Assembly (NCBI GenBank): GCA_009746045.1
Contig: RPFO01000296.1
Coordinates: forward strand, 1,808,388 to 1,872,387
Source of the DNA: Mesostigma viride
Lineage: Eukaryota; Streptophyta; Mesostigmatophyceae; Mesostigmatales; Mesostigmataceae
Direction of reading: 5' to 3'
Length of the DNA stretch: 64,000 nt
Part shown: in pieces, positions 45,448-57,236 of the stretch
Layout: each line of letters starts with the position of its first letter
Position numbering within the stretch: the first letter of the stretch is position 1
Position numbers and translations under genes: made by a program
Notes under the pieces: generated by a model
Told to the model about the DNA's origin: nothing
The model's database searches: none
Seen by the model: the letters and a program-made list of their open reading frames with translations, nothing else

Positions 45448-46192
45448 TGTTGAAAGAACTAATGGGTTTGCCTTCTACAATGCTTGTGATTGGAACCCAA
45501 ATGTGCCTGTCCTTGCAGGTACAGGCTATGGAGGATGGAAGCAAAGAGACAGAGACTCAGTTTGAGGCAGAATGATAGTGAGGAGTACCTTTGGCAAGGC
45601 TCCTCAGTTGTTTTATTAACTCGAGGAAAAAACACAGGCAGCAAACTGGAATGACCTGATTGGCTGGCTAGGAATGTGCCTAGGAATATTCTCATGTAAT
45701 ACTCAGGCCACCAATCAGGTTAGGTCAGTGTACAGGCTACCAATCAGATCTAGACAAGAATAAATCTTATCTTGTAACTGCTGTACAGCCTTATCTTGTA
45801 ACTGATGTACAGCCTTAACTTGTAACTGCTGCACAGTAATCTAACTATTTAATAAAAGATCTCTCTATGTGTGATCTGATGATGATGAAGTAAATCTGGC
45901 GTGAACATATCAGCGCCACATCTGACATGCACAGTGTACATGTCAATCAGTCAGCTGTCCTGTCATAGATTCTCATCTGACATGTCATAGGTCAGCTGAC
46001 ATAGACAGATTTGTCAGCTGCCTATAAGGATCCACTTGGCATAGGTACTAATCCCTGATTACTAAAACTGGCCACAACTTTCTCATTTGTGGGCCAAATC
46101 CAACGGGATAAAGAACAGTGGCTCCTGTACAAGAGCCTCTATCTATCTAGCCAGGTCAGGTGGGTACAAATACAAGGACCATGTCCTTGACA
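45448..46192 (-). repeat. 5' LTR of element G
   Basis: 745 bp with minus-strand ends TGTCAAGG and TTTCAACA; abuts the primer-binding site. Confidence 0.95.
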
Positions 46193-47336
46193 GCCGGCTC
46201 TGGTTCCAGGCAGCGCCAGTGATTTTTTACCTGGCAGCACATTTTTGGCCGAAAGAGTGCGTTCAATCGGCGCGGGGTCACCGACGGGCTCCCACTGAGC
46301 CGCGCGAGCCGTGAGCATCGACGAGAAATCGGCGGAGCTGTTTACCTCAAGAATTTTTCATGAACCGGTCTTTCTTTTGTACCGGCACCATTTCGCGTGG
46401 CATCAACATTCCTTTGGGCGCATTCTTTTAGACCGGAATTCTTTTTAAACGGTCATCACTTCAAGAGCCCAGAGCCTGCCATGCTCCAAGTTTCCAAGAC
46501 TGAAAAAGGGAACATTCCCTGGGTCCTGCTCTCAAGGCCAGCCTGCTGACACAGCTGCACACCACACTAAGGAGGGTGCTCACTAACCCCCACGTTGCTT
46601 TCAGCACTAGTTGCAGTTTTATCATTCAGTCCCATCAGCACCATCACACTGGCATCAACAAGCACAGCAGGCAACACCAGCAGGAATAGAGTACACTGCA
46701 TAGTCCATGCAGGCAGCTACCCACACTTGCCTAGCCAGCAAGGAGAAGTAGTAGCACCCAGCAGCACATGCGTGACTCTCCACCACAGGCGTAGAGTAGA
46801 TAGTAGCTGCAGTCAGCTGCACGCACTTGTCTAGCTAGCAAGTAGCAGTCCAGCAACCAGCTCTACATCCTCACGTCACAGTTCACCTTGTAGTAGTTGC
46901 AGTAAGTTGCATCAAAACCTGTTGGCAAACAAGTCAAAGTAGCACTACCAGCACCACACAAGACACTGTACCCACACACAGCATAGATCGTGTGTGCACA
47001 CACAACAGCTGACGTCACCGGTTTACCAGCCGCTACCAGTTCCCAACGTTTCGAGCTGCAACCCTGGCATCAACCAGTACCGGCTACAGTCTGCATCCAG
47101 CCTCAACACTGAGCAACCAGTCTTTCCAGTTTAAGAGCCTGTTTCCAGTTTGGCTCCACCCTCGTGTGGCGCACTCCATGTGACAATATGGGGCTACACA
47201 ACCTTGCCCTCATTTTTCTTGCTGTTTTATATCAAGACCAGGGTGTCGTGTAAGGAGGGAATCCACTTAGGTACCCGACTACCCTCGCCCAGGATCTAGC
47301 ATTTGTATTTATAGACAGCATCATGTGCAAGGAGGG

Positions 47337-47846
47337 TGTCAAGAATCCTGTCTTGAATATGCCCATTATGCTGACCGTGCAGAAATCTATAATACGGGCA
47401 ACTGTATTCGAGCCCTAATTAACAAATAGATATGCTCGGATAGTAGTACCTAAGTGGGATTTGTCCTACGTGAACGGACACTATGACTATGTGCCAAGTT
47501 GTACAATGGCACTAGGACCATTGGTCACTATCTTCACCAGATTATAGTATTGTGTCATGTGCATGTCATACCATGCCGTACCGAGTCATGCATGCGCATG
47601 CACCATGTTCCAACATACCAGCTGTCGTTATCGACCCATTGTCGGCCCATGCGCATACCAGGGCCGCCGCCACCACTCACCTACCATAATTACCAATGTT
47701 CACGCTACCTTGAGGTAGCCATGGAAAGCCACACCATATGGACGTAATAAATAATTTTCCTGGCTCCTGACGCTTAAGTTGGCAATGATTCACCACCTAC
47801 AAATTATTAATTTAAGTCCCCATAATAATCACACATGCCTTTAACA
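47337..47846 (+). repeat. 3' LTR of element C3
   Basis: 510 bp, with small changes close to its right end. Confidence 0.93.
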
Positions 47847-50390
47847 CATGGTGTATGTACATGTGAGTGCCGTCGCCCCAACCGTGCATTGTGTATGTAC
47901 GTGTGTGTGCAGCCGCCCCTTGCGTGCATGGTGTGTGTACATGTGTGTGCATCCTTGTCCTTGCGTGCATGGTGTATGTACATGTGTTTGCACTCGCCCC
48001 TTGCGTGCGCGGTGTGTGTACGTGTGTGTGCAGCCGCCCCTTGCGTGCATGGTGTGTGTACATGTGTGTGCATCCTTGTCCTTGCGTGCATGGTGTGTGT
48101 ACATGTGTGTGCAGCCGCCCCTTGCGTGCGCGGTGGATGTACATGTGCGGGCAGTTGCCCCTTGCGTGCGCGGTGTATGTACATGTGTTTGCACTCGCCC
48201 CTTGCGTGCGCGGTGTATGTACATGTGTGTGCAGCCGCCCCTTGCGTGCATGGTGTATGTACATGTGCTTGCACTGGCCCCGTGCGTGCGCGGTGTATGT
48301 ACGTGTGTGTGCAGCCGCCCCTTGCGTGCGCGGTGTATGTACGTGCGTGTGCAGCCGCCCCTTGCGTGCGCGGTGTATGTACATGTGTGTGCATCCTTGT
48401 CCTTGCGTGCGCGGTGTATGTACATGTGTTTGCACTCGCCCCTTGCGTGCGCGGTGGATGTACATGTGTGTGCAGCCGCCCCTTGCGTGCATGGTTTATG
48501 TACATGTGTGTGCAGTCGCCGGCCCCGTGCGTGCGCAGTGGATGTACGTGTGTGTGCAGCCGCCCCGTGCGTGCATGGTGTGTGTACGTGTGTGTGCAGC
48601 AGCCCCTTGCGTGCGCGGTGTATGTACGTTTCTGTGCATGCCGGCCCTTGCGTGCATGGTGTATGTACATGTGCTTGCACTGGCCCCTTGCGTGCGCGGT
48701 GTATGTACGTGTGTGTGCAGCCCCCCTTGCGTGCGCGGTGTATGTACGTGTGTGCGCACTCGCCCCTTGCGTGCGCGGTGTATGTACGTGTGTGTGCAGC
48801 CGCCCCTTGCGTGCGCGGTGTATGTACATGTGTGTGCAGCCGCCCCTTGCGTGTGCGGTGGATGTACATGTGCGGGCAGTTGCCCCTTGCGTGCGCGGTG
48901 TATGTACATGTGTTTGCACTCGCCCCTTGCGTGCGCGGTGTATGTACATGTGTGTGCAGCCGCCCCTTGCGTGCATGGTGTATGTACATGTGCTTGCACT
49001 GGCCCCGTGCGTGCGCGGTGTATGTACGTGTGTGTGCAGCCGCCCCTTGCGTGCGCGGTGTATGTACGTGTGTGCGCACTCGCCCCTTGCGTGCGCGGTG
49101 TATGTACGTGTGTGTGCAGCCGCCCCTTGCGTGCGCGGTGTATGTACATGTGTGTGCATCCTTGTCCTTGCGTGCGCGGTGTATGTACATGTGTTTGCAC
49201 TCGCCCCTTGCGTGCGCGGTGTATGTACATGTGTGTGCAGCCGCCCCTTGCGTGCATGGTTTATGTACATGTGTGTGCAGTCGCCCCGTGCGTGCGCAGT
49301 GTATGTACGTGTGTGTGCAGCCGCCCCTTGCGTGCGTGGTGTGTGTACATGTGAGTGCAGCCGCCCCTTGCGTGCGCGGTGTATGTACGTGTGTGTGCAG
49401 CAGCCCCTTGCGTGCTTTGTGTGTGTACATGTGTGTGAATCCTTGTCCTTGCGTGCATGGTGTGTGTACGTGTGTGTGCAGCCGCCCCTTGCGTGCATGG
49501 TGGATGTACATGTGAGTGCCGTTGCCCCTTGCGTGCGCGGTGTATGTACGTGTGTGTGCAGCCGTCCCTTAATTGCGTGCGCGGTGTGTGTACGTGTGTG
49601 TGCACTCGCCCCTTGCGTGCGCGGTGTATGTACGTGTGTGCAGCCGCCCCTTGCGTGCGCGGTGTATGCCAGTGTGTGTGCATGCCGGCCCTTGCGTGCA
49701 AGGTGGTGTGTAAGTGTGTGTGCAGCCCCTTGCGTGCATGGTGTATGTACGTGTGTGTGCAGCCGGCCCTTGCGTGCATGGTGTGTGTACATGTGAGTGC
49801 AGCCGTCCCTTCCGTGCATGGTGTGTGTACGTGTGTGTGCAGTTGCCCCTTGCGTGCGCAGTGTATGTACGTGTGTGTGCATGCCGGCCCTTGCGTGCAT
49901 GGTGTGTGTACGTGTGTGTGCAGTTGCCCCTTGCATGCGCGGTGTATGTACATGTGAGTGCAGCTGCCCAAGAGTATGTACATGTGAGTGCCGTCGCCCC
50001 TAATTGCGTGCATTGTGTGTGTAAGTGTGTGTGCAGCAGCCCCTTGCGTGCGCGGTGTATGTACGTGTGTGTGCAGCCGCCCCTTGCGTGCATGGTGTAT
50101 GTACATGTGAGTGCCGTTGCCCCTTGCGTGCGCGGTGTATGTACGTGTGTGTGCAGCCGTCCCTTAATTGCGTGCGCGGTGGATGTACATGTGCGGGCAG
50201 TTGCCCCTTGCGTGCGCGGTGTATGTACGTGTGTGTGCAGCCGTCCCTTGCGTGCGCGGTGTATGTACGTGTGTGTGCAGCCGCCCCTTGCGTGCATGGT
50301 GAGTGTAAGTGTGTGTGCAGCAGCCCCTTGCGTGCGCAGTGTATGTACGTGTGTGTGCAGCCGCCCCTTGCGTGCGCGGTGTGTGTATAC
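47847..50390 (+). repeat. 40 bp minisatellite, block 2
   Basis: Same 40 bp unit as block 1. Ends at TATAC where element D is inserted. All six frames are largely open because 40 is not a multiple of three and the unit lacks stops; the very long frames here (up to about 700 codons) are artefacts. 48138-50390 is matched in blocks 3 and 4. Confidence 0.95.
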
Positions 50391-50817
50391 AGTTAATAAA
50401 CGACCTATGGCCTAACGCATGTGTTTATTACAATAAATCACAAGCCCCGCACCCAACGTGCACAAGGGCATTTAGCATTGTCGACAAGCAACGCTCTGCC
50501 TGGCTGCCACGTCTGGAGCAGCCGACAGTGGCCGTTGGGCTCTGTGGTGCAGCCTGAGTGGCGCGACGCCACTGCTAGACTCTCAGGACCTTAGTCCAAC
50601 ATCCGACACCTCAATGTCAGTCCCGAGTGGGTACTGGCGACGCCGTACCGCCAATCCTACTTGGGTACTGGCGTCCGTCACCAGGACTCGGCTATCGAAT
50701 AGTCTAGCCTGCCGAATCACATATAGCCGGGACTTCTGACCGAGCCTACACGTGCGAAACCCCAGAAAGCACATTGCTATCTGGTACTTAGCCTATGTCC
50801 ACGACTAGAGGCTAACT
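50391..50817 (-). repeat. 3' LTR of element D
   Basis: 427 bp. Identical to the other LTR over nearly all its length except a block after the first 12 bases, which is 16 bp shorter here. Confidence 0.93.
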
Positions 50818-51181
50818 CCAGTTTTATTCTTTTTTTTTTTTTTTTTTTTTAAGGCATCAGTGCTGCACCTCCAGTTTTTATTCCTTTTTGTTTTTTCAGG
50901 TACTTGGCAATATCATGAATAAGACATTGGTACAGGAAAACTCATATCAGACCACAATGGACGTTGTGAATTAAAGCGCCCACAGACCCCATTGCCTTTA
51001 AATCTGACAGTGTCTTTGAGGTTTCTGAACCTAGGATCCCCTGTTTGTACAAGTCAGTGGAGTGATGAGTGGCTATGGAAAAACCAGGGGGCACATCAAG
51101 AAATTATTATGTTTGTTGCCAAGTTGCCACCAGCTGGGAAAGACCATAGTCTGCACCATTAGTCTGGAGTGCCCTATTTCA

Positions 51182-54100
51182 TCATCCATTTGTCTGACTA
51201 GACAGATAGGGATTCATTGCATCACACAGAAGCTGGTACTGGGTTGCTGCTAATGACGGAATCTTGGTCAATGCGTCAGCCAGGTTCTCCTCGTCTGGCA
51301 GATGCTGCCAGCTGGAAAAATAGCTTGTTTCCTGTTTCAAAATCACCCAGTCCAGATCAGTATGCACAGCAGCAGTCACAGATTTCTTGTTAAGGAAACT
51401 AATGACTGACTGACTGTCAGTGTGTAAGTGAGCATGCACATCAGCCTTGCTGCCAGCCTGAGTTTGCAACCAGGTTAGTATGTGCTGAAGGGATCGAGCA
51501 TGCTGCACAGCAGACACCACAGCACGGCACTCAGCAGAGTTACTGCCAACAGCTTTTCTGCGATGCAATCTGCTGTACCACGACACCATGGACATATAGT
51601 CTCCCTTGTTGGTAAGGAAGAACACCCCAGCCTCCCTGGCATCCATTTTTGTTATTACCCTACTCTCCATGGAGCTGTCCATCAGACAGTTAATGTGAAT
51701 ATCTTCCATGAGGTTGAGTGGATGAATGACAAGGGAAGGTCCAGCCTTTAGTAGCTTCTGGAGATCCTTAGGTTTCATGGTTTGTAATACTGTGTCATCA
51801 ATCCTGCTGACCACTGCCAGATGAGGTGCACAGATAGCACTCAGCCACCCTAATTTTCCTTTGACAGTAGCACACATGTGAGCAGGAATGCACGGAATAT
51901 CAAGCAGCTCTAGGCATTCTTCTAAGTACTGGGCAGGCGGGGATAGAGTACACACCCACTGTTCCTGTTGCTCTTCCAGTGCTAGCATTATGCCACAGAA
52001 CTGTAGGGGTTCTGGCCCCAGCTCTGTCTGCTTTCCAATCTCATATGACTGCTGAACCTGCTGAATGAACTTGTCAACTTCAGCTCTTGGTCCACAAATC
52101 AGTTGGTCATCACCATGCCACACAAACAGGAGCAAGCCAGAGGGTGTGGGCACAGCAAAGAGACAAGGGTCCAGATCATCATAAGTGGCATTAAGTTTCT
52201 TGAACACCTCTTCTGCTGATTTTCTGAAGATAGTGGGAGCACTTTGCAAACCTTCCACCCCTAGATTTAGGAGTAGATATGGCTCATCAATATCATGTGC
52301 CCATGCAGCAGGGGTGGGAACCACATAGACCTGACCCTTCCACACATCTTGCGCTTTATCAGGGTCCCCTCTAAGGAAAGCCCTTTTGATATCAGTAGCT
52401 TTGCAGGCATAATCTTGGCCAGCATTGAGATGGTGGAGGAAGACAGAGAGCAGTATCCTGAGGGATGTTTGCTGCAGCCCAGGAGTGTAGAGTTCACCCT
52501 TGGACAGTTTTGACATGCCTTTTAATTCTGTCACACATGGCCTAGCATGATATATAGGTGAGCCTACTGGCTGTGCCTTGTGTTTTAGCACAAACTTGAG
52601 TCTCAACTTTTTGGCACCTTCTGGAATTTCCCAGACAGGAGTGACAGGTGGCTTATAGTCAGGATGCTTAGGGTTTGGCAGCACCCACTCTTCGCGGGCT
52701 TGGTGCCTAATGGCTTGGATCCATTTTTGAAACCCTTTTTGTGTTTTGCATTGTTGGATTAGAGCATCATAGTTGTGAGGAGAGTGCATGGCTAAGTCCC
52801 ACTTTCCAACCCCAAAGGACTGCGGGTGTGGCCTTTGATTGTGCACCTTTTTCTCTAGGTCAGGGATTTCACCTGGCCCATATTTGATGTTAATGGCCTT
52901 GATATAGGCATCTAATCCATGAACCAGTTGGGACAATGGAATCTTGTAGTGATCCAAGGGAATGGCTCCTACCCCAGTCACACGCAGCTGGCTAGCAGTG
53001 ATGGTGACACCTGGGTAAGAGATAAAGGGTTCTCCCAACAAAGCATTGCCCATGTACCCTTCCACTACCTGGAAAGGTGTCTGGATGCCAAGTATGGGGA
53101 TCATTACTTGACCCAACACATCTAAGGTTGTTTTGCCTGAAAAATCTTGCACCTGTGTCCATGGTGAGGGTGCAAGTTGCAGACCAGGAATGGCTTGTGC
53201 ACTGATCACACTGACCTGTGCCTGAGTGTCCACAGCTAGGATGCAGGATTCCTGGCTATAATCGGAGCACACAGCAGAGACCTTGGCCAAACCTGAGGCT
53301 TGTTTAGCCTTGCTCTTGTGAGCCTTATGCAGAGCTGCCAGGGCTTTTTCTAGCTTGGATTTGAACTCAGCTGGATTGCCTTTGTTTTGCTCTGGTACCT
53401 CATGCCTGGTTGAACTCTGCCCAGAGGGACTTACACCAGGTTGTGGGGTGACACGTACCTCACTGAGGGGTGGAGGAATGACAGAGGGTGTGGTAGTGCC
53501 ATCATCAGCTCCTGGTGTTGGAATGCTGGGTGGTTCTGCTTGCTCACCAGAGTTAAGGAGGGAATCCATGTTCAAGGACTCTTCCCCTGGCACGTCTGCC
53601 AAAGGAGGGAAATACTTCTTAACTCTATGACTGCTCACCCTGTGTTTTCTCCCTGTTTCCAAACTTCGAATATCCATATTTTTTCCTTTTTTGGTCATTC
53701 TTAGAACAGTGCACGGACCATACCACATGCCTGTCTTGCCATGTTTGGTTTCTTTGAAATATAGGACTTGTTCACCCAGTTGGAATACTGTTCTGGGGTG
53801 TGTTATGTCCTTTTCAGCTAGCTTATCAGCCACTTTAGCTCTTACTGTGTTATACAGAGCTAATACCTCTGGAGGGTACACACCTGCCTGTAAGCCAATG
53901 GGAAGGATTTCCCCCCATGGTGCATGCAACACAGGTCTAAGGTTAAGTGTAGCACAGATTTCACTGCACCACAGTGCTCTGTCAGCATAGCTTCCAGATG
54001 TGGCTTTCAGGTCAGTGGATTTCGCCACTAAAGTTTTGACTGACCTGATGGTTCTTTCAATGACACCCTGCCCTTCATGATCTTGCAATCCAGCAATCTC

Positions 54101-57100
54101 AATATTAGCATCCCATCCTTCACACTCAGCCAGACAGCTAAACTGTTGATCAAGCAGTATAGTGTCAACTGGGTAGAATCTGGGCAATGCTATCACAAGT
54201 GCTGCACGCAGTTGCTCTTTAGCCATTCCAGGTAGGGGTTCCATGACAGTGAATCTGGACCATGTGTCTTTTAGGATCAGATATTGTTCACCATCGATAT
54301 GCACGACATCACCCACAATTATTCCCCTTTGGGTGGGTGGTGTTGCGACATGCCATTTGGGAGGTTTTGGGCCATGGAACTGACATTGCTGGCAGTGTTT
54401 TCTAGCCAACCTGACAGCATTCCTGAGTCGTGAACCTCCTGCTCTTCTGGCAATCTTTTCTGCCACCACCTCATGACCCATGGCTATGTGGAGCTGGGTT
54501 GCTAGTTCCCTTAAGTCTACTGTGTCAACAGCAGCTGGGGTAAGAGCTTTGAGGTAGGGCAGTATCACATTATACGTGGAGGAGATTTTCTGAGCTGCCT
54601 CAAAATCTAGCAGTCCCTTGTCTTTATCCCCAATGATAATGAGATCATATAAATCCACATAGGCGTGCTGTGAGGACGTACATCCTTTTGGAGCCTTGTC
54701 CTGCCGGTCGCACCACGTGCCGGGGGGCAGATGGCGGGGGTGCTTGCAACCGAAGCAGAGGTCCACGTCGCCTACTGCGGGGTTCCACTTGCAGTCCGCC
54801 CGCTGGTGTCCCTTGGTGCCACACCGGGTGCACTTGTTCTTGGGACCTGCATGGGGGGGCTGAGCAGTGGGTGCAGGGGTGGGTGGGGCAGGTGTGGGGG
54901 GGGTGGGCCGCCTCCACTGGTTTGGCTTGAGCTGAGCAGGCTGTCCCGGCTGGCCTTGGGGCTGGTTGCCCTTGGCCTTCTTGGACTGGCCGCCCTGCTG
55001 CCCCCCTAGCTGGCGCTTTTTTCCTTGCCCCTTCCCTTGGGTCTGTTGGACCTTGGGGGTTGGGGTTGCAGACGGAGCACCTATAGCCAGGGGAGTCAGG
55101 CAGTCTTGGATATGGTTCATCCCCGCCCGGAAATCGTTCCACAGAGGTTTGAGACCTGCAACCACAGTGGCGTACACAGCTTTGTCCAGGTTAGCATTTG
55201 ACAACCATGAATACAGCAGGTAGCTAGCAGGCAGACCCCTGAGATCAGGGTCCTTTTCTACAGCCAACCTATAATTCTTGCAATCAGTGGCATAGTCTTG
55301 CTTGTTGACCTGGTAAGCATTAAGCCAGTTGAAACCACGGATGGATTCAAACTGTGTCCTATCCACCAGCAAGTGCTTAAGCTCATCCATGAAGGCTGGC
55401 CACAATGCAATTGCTAGGTTAGGTGTCCCAGCCTTTTCTTGGTAAATCTGGACCAAGGTTTTAATGGCTGGGGCTGACCTATGGATGGTGGTGGATGCAC
55501 GCAAGGCACTGAACCAGTTCTGGACATTCAGAGACTCAAAACAGTAGTTCAGGCTAAACAAAAATTCCTTGGCCTGTTCCTGGGTGTAACCCTCAGGTAA
55601 GCCAGGGATTTCTATTTTAGATTCTTTTTGTTTTGGGTTAAACGTACCTTTGACCGGGTCCTTCTTTTCAGCCAAGAAAGTCTTGACTGCTTGTTGAAGA
55701 TCAGCCTCCTCCATGTTCGCCCTGCCCCTTTCCAGCTGGGAGATACTGGCCAGGAGGCCATCCAGCTGGGTGCGCGACAGGTCGTCCATGGGGTTGGTGG
55801 CCATGGTCTTGAGCTGTGCCGTGAGTATGGCAAGCAGCTCTTGGACGTCCCCCTTAAGGGTGGGTGGGGTTGGGTCCACTGGGGTCCCTTTTGCCACCGC
55901 CTTGCTCTTATCTGACTGCCCTGGTGTGGGTGCAGTCTGCTGGGCCTCCGCAGAAGGTGGTTGTGTTCCAGCTTGCTGTGCTAGTGCAGTGGCTGGTGGT
56001 GTTCCAGCTGCAGGCGCAGGGTCTTGTTCCCCTTGCCTTACTCCACTGCTGGTAGGAAAACCCTTGGCCTGGCCAAGCTGCTGCAGCGCTGCTGCTTGGG
56101 CTGCCAGGCCGCCCTCACGGGCTATCATGGCCTCTAGGAGTTTATTCTCCACCACCTTGCGGCGGTGGAGCTCCTGGGCATCCGGGTCACTTGGGGGTTT
56201 GCTGGGGGAGCTGGGGACAGTGCCCTGGCTCTTGCCCTGCAGCACCCTTGGTGACACGGCCCCTCCAACCACCCTTTGGCTCAAATCAGTGCCAGGGGTG
56301 GGGAGGGTATGTGCAGGGAGTGCAGGCGTTTCTGTTGCCTGCATCTTCTCCTGCAGCTTGGTCAGCTGCAACAGGAGGGAATTGAGTTGGTCCGCTGTTA
56401 GCGTGACCCCCTCGTCCCCCTGTGCAACAACCAGCTCATTGAAGAGGCGCTCATGGAGCACCTCTCCAGCTTGCATGGCAGCCAGCTGCTTTTCAGCAGT
56501 CATGTTGCGGGCCGCTGTCTTTTTGCGGTCCCGCTCTTGCTGTGCAAGACGGCGTGCCTCTACAAACTGGGCGGCGGCCTGTTCGACCGCCTGATTGAGT
56601 GGATTCATCTCAATCTCCCCATCAGAAACCCCTGGGGAGAGGGTGACCTCGTCATCAGACAGCTGAATGCTGCCGATGACGGGTCCTGGGACCTTCTTGG
56701 TCCGCATTTTGAACATGTATGCGTCCCTCTTCAGCTTCCTCTCGTACCCCCCCGCTTTCTGAGCGGATGAGGGGACGATCGGCACCCCCGCTTGTTCTCC
56801 ACCGCTTTTGGCTATTCCGCCCTCCTCCTGAGGAGGTTGGGACGGTGCCTTAGCGGGGAGGTCAGCGGGGCTTGCCTGAGGGCTGGGGGACCGCATACTG
56901 CTTACGGATTTTTGCGAGCTAGCTGGGCTAGAAAAAACAGATTTTTCGGCCTGTTCGGCCAAGGAGGTTACCTGTTTTTGCAGGGCTGCCAGCTGCCGCT
57001 CTTGGGCGGCTGCCTTGACGCTTTGCTGAGCCATCGCTGTCGCTAGCTGCCTAGCCACTAGCTGTTCCTGCTCCGCCTGCGCCCTTCTTGCTTTTTTAAT

Positions 57101-57205
57101 TTTCTTGGCCGCAGCCTTCTCCTCTACTGTTGGCACCGTCTGCCAGCCAGCATCATCTATCCGCTTCTTTTTGAATTTCAGGCCTGGCATAATAGGATCT
57201 CCCAT
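51182..57205 (-). CDS. gag-pol: gag-integrase-protease-RT-RNase H polyprotein of element D
   Basis: 2007 codons, no interruption. Residues 1 to ~780: gag with coiled-coil and Pro/Gln-rich stretches and a capsid-like region (~530-720). Zinc knuckle CTRCGTKGHQRADC (~790-806) and a second Cys/His cluster. Integrase: H-x3-H...C-x2-C zinc site (~905-945), catalytic Asp in VVHIDGEQY (~968), Asp in TILLDQQF (~1016) and Glu in GVIERTIR (~1047); the second spacing is about 30 residues, shorter than the usual 35. Then the protease-like domain (LAVDTQAQVSVIS ~1323; NALLGEPF), RT (DIKRAFLRGD ~1605; WHGDD ~1696) and RNase H (MDSSMES, SAECRAV, HTDSQSV, ADALTK). Copia normally has protease before integrase. 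Confidence 0.93.
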   Translation of the reverse strand: MGDPIMPGLKFKKKRIDDAGWQTVPTVEEKAAAKKIKKARRAQAEQEQLVARQLATAMAQQSVKAAAQERQLAALQKQVTSLAEQAEKSVFSSPASSQKSVSSMRSPSPQASPADLPAKAPSQPPQEEGGIAKSGGEQAGVPIVPSSAQKAGGYERKLKRDAYMFKMRTKKVPGPVIGSIQLSDDEVTLSPGVSDGEIEMNPLNQAVEQAAAQFVEARRLAQQERDRKKTAARNMTAEKQLAAMQAGEVLHERLFNELVVAQGDEGVTLTADQLNSLLLQLTKLQEKMQATETPALPAHTLPTPGTDLSQRVVGGAVSPRVLQGKSQGTVPSSPSKPPSDPDAQELHRRKVVENKLLEAMIAREGGLAAQAAALQQLGQAKGFPTSSGVRQGEQDPAPAAGTPPATALAQQAGTQPPSAEAQQTAPTPGQSDKSKAVAKGTPVDPTPPTLKGDVQELLAILTAQLKTMATNPMDDLSRTQLDGLLASISQLERGRANMEEADLQQAVKTFLAEKKDPVKGTFNPKQKESKIEIPGLPEGYTQEQAKEFLFSLNYCFESLNVQNWFSALRASTTIHRSAPAIKTLVQIYQEKAGTPNLAIALWPAFMDELKHLLVDRTQFESIRGFNWLNAYQVNKQDYATDCKNYRLAVEKDPDLRGLPASYLLYSWLSNANLDKAVYATVVAGLKPLWNDFRAGMNHIQDCLTPLAIGAPSATPTPKVQQTQGKGQGKKRQLGGQQGGQSKKAKGNQPQGQPGQPAQLKPNQWRRPTPPTPAPPTPAPTAQPPHAGPKNKCTRCGTKGHQRADCKWNPAVGDVDLCFGCKHPRHLPPGTWCDRQDKAPKGCTSSQHAYVDLYDLIIIGDKDKGLLDFEAAQKISSTYNVILPYLKALTPAAVDTVDLRELATQLHIAMGHEVVAEKIARRAGGSRLRNAVRLARKHCQQCQFHGPKPPKWHVATPPTQRGIIVGDVVHIDGEQYLILKDTWSRFTVMEPLPGMAKEQLRAALVIALPRFYPVDTILLDQQFSCLAECEGWDANIEIAGLQDHEGQGVIERTIRSVKTLVAKSTDLKATSGSYADRALWCSEICATLNLRPVLHAPWGEILPIGLQAGVYPPEVLALYNTVRAKVADKLAEKDITHPRTVFQLGEQVLYFKETKHGKTGMWYGPCTVLRMTKKGKNMDIRSLETGRKHRVSSHRVKKYFPPLADVPGEESLNMDSLLNSGEQAEPPSIPTPGADDGTTTPSVIPPPLSEVRVTPQPGVSPSGQSSTRHEVPEQNKGNPAEFKSKLEKALAALHKAHKSKAKQASGLAKVSAVCSDYSQESCILAVDTQAQVSVISAQAIPGLQLAPSPWTQVQDFSGKTTLDVLGQVMIPILGIQTPFQVVEGYMGNALLGEPFISYPGVTITASQLRVTGVGAIPLDHYKIPLSQLVHGLDAYIKAINIKYGPGEIPDLEKKVHNQRPHPQSFGVGKWDLAMHSPHNYDALIQQCKTQKGFQKWIQAIRHQAREEWVLPNPKHPDYKPPVTPVWEIPEGAKKLRLKFVLKHKAQPVGSPIYHARPCVTELKGMSKLSKGELYTPGLQQTSLRILLSVFLHHLNAGQDYACKATDIKRAFLRGDPDKAQDVWKGQVYVVPTPAAWAHDIDEPYLLLNLGVEGLQSAPTIFRKSAEEVFKKLNATYDDLDPCLFAVPTPSGLLLFVWHGDDQLICGPRAEVDKFIQQVQQSYEIGKQTELGPEPLQFCGIMLALEEQQEQWVCTLSPPAQYLEECLELLDIPCIPAHMCATVKGKLGWLSAICAPHLAVVSRIDDTVLQTMKPKDLQKLLKAGPSLVIHPLNLMEDIHINCLMDSSMESRVITKMDAREAGVFFLTNKGDYMSMVSWYSRLHRRKAVGSNSAECRAVVSAVQHARSLQHILTWLQTQAGSKADVHAHLHTDSQSVISFLNKKSVTAAVHTDLDWVILKQETSYFSSWQHLPDEENLADALTKIPSLAATQYQLLCDAMNPYLSSQTNG

Positions 57206-57236
57206 GATTTTGTCTATGGTAAACGACTTTAATTCA

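Larger units (their letters stand above)
41199..46192 (-). mobile_element. Copia element G, lacks integrase and RT
   Basis: LTRs of exactly 745 bp (41199-41943 and 45448-46192), flanked by GCCGG (41194-41198, 46193-46197); the empty site is in element C2 near 29931. Minus orientation: 5' LTR on the right. Primer-binding site TGGTATCGGAGGTT (complement 45434-45447) suits initiator tRNA-Met. A purine tract AAGGGGGG adjoins the 3' LTR (complement of 41944-41952), with a second similar tract near 42105. One gag-protease gene. 41953-43286 has no gene, so integrase and RT are missing. Confidence 0.95.
40302..47846 (+). mobile_element. Non-coding LTR retrotransposon C, copy 3 (holds element G)
   Basis: LTRs 40302-40813 (512 bp) and 47337-47846 (510 bp), flanked by CATGG (40297-40301, 47847-47851) within the minisatellite. 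Primer-binding-like TGGCATCGGAGGTC follows the 5' LTR at 40814. The interior is split by Copia element G at 41199-46192 and has a deletion of roughly 120 bp near 46628 relative to copy 2. No coding capacity of its own. Confidence 0.95.

Noticed and set aside
47807-50415. Very long Cys/Arg-rich (plus) and His/Thr-rich (minus) reading frames
   Set aside because: All six frames are open because the 40 bp unit has no stop codon and is not a multiple of three; there is no gene-like composition or domain.
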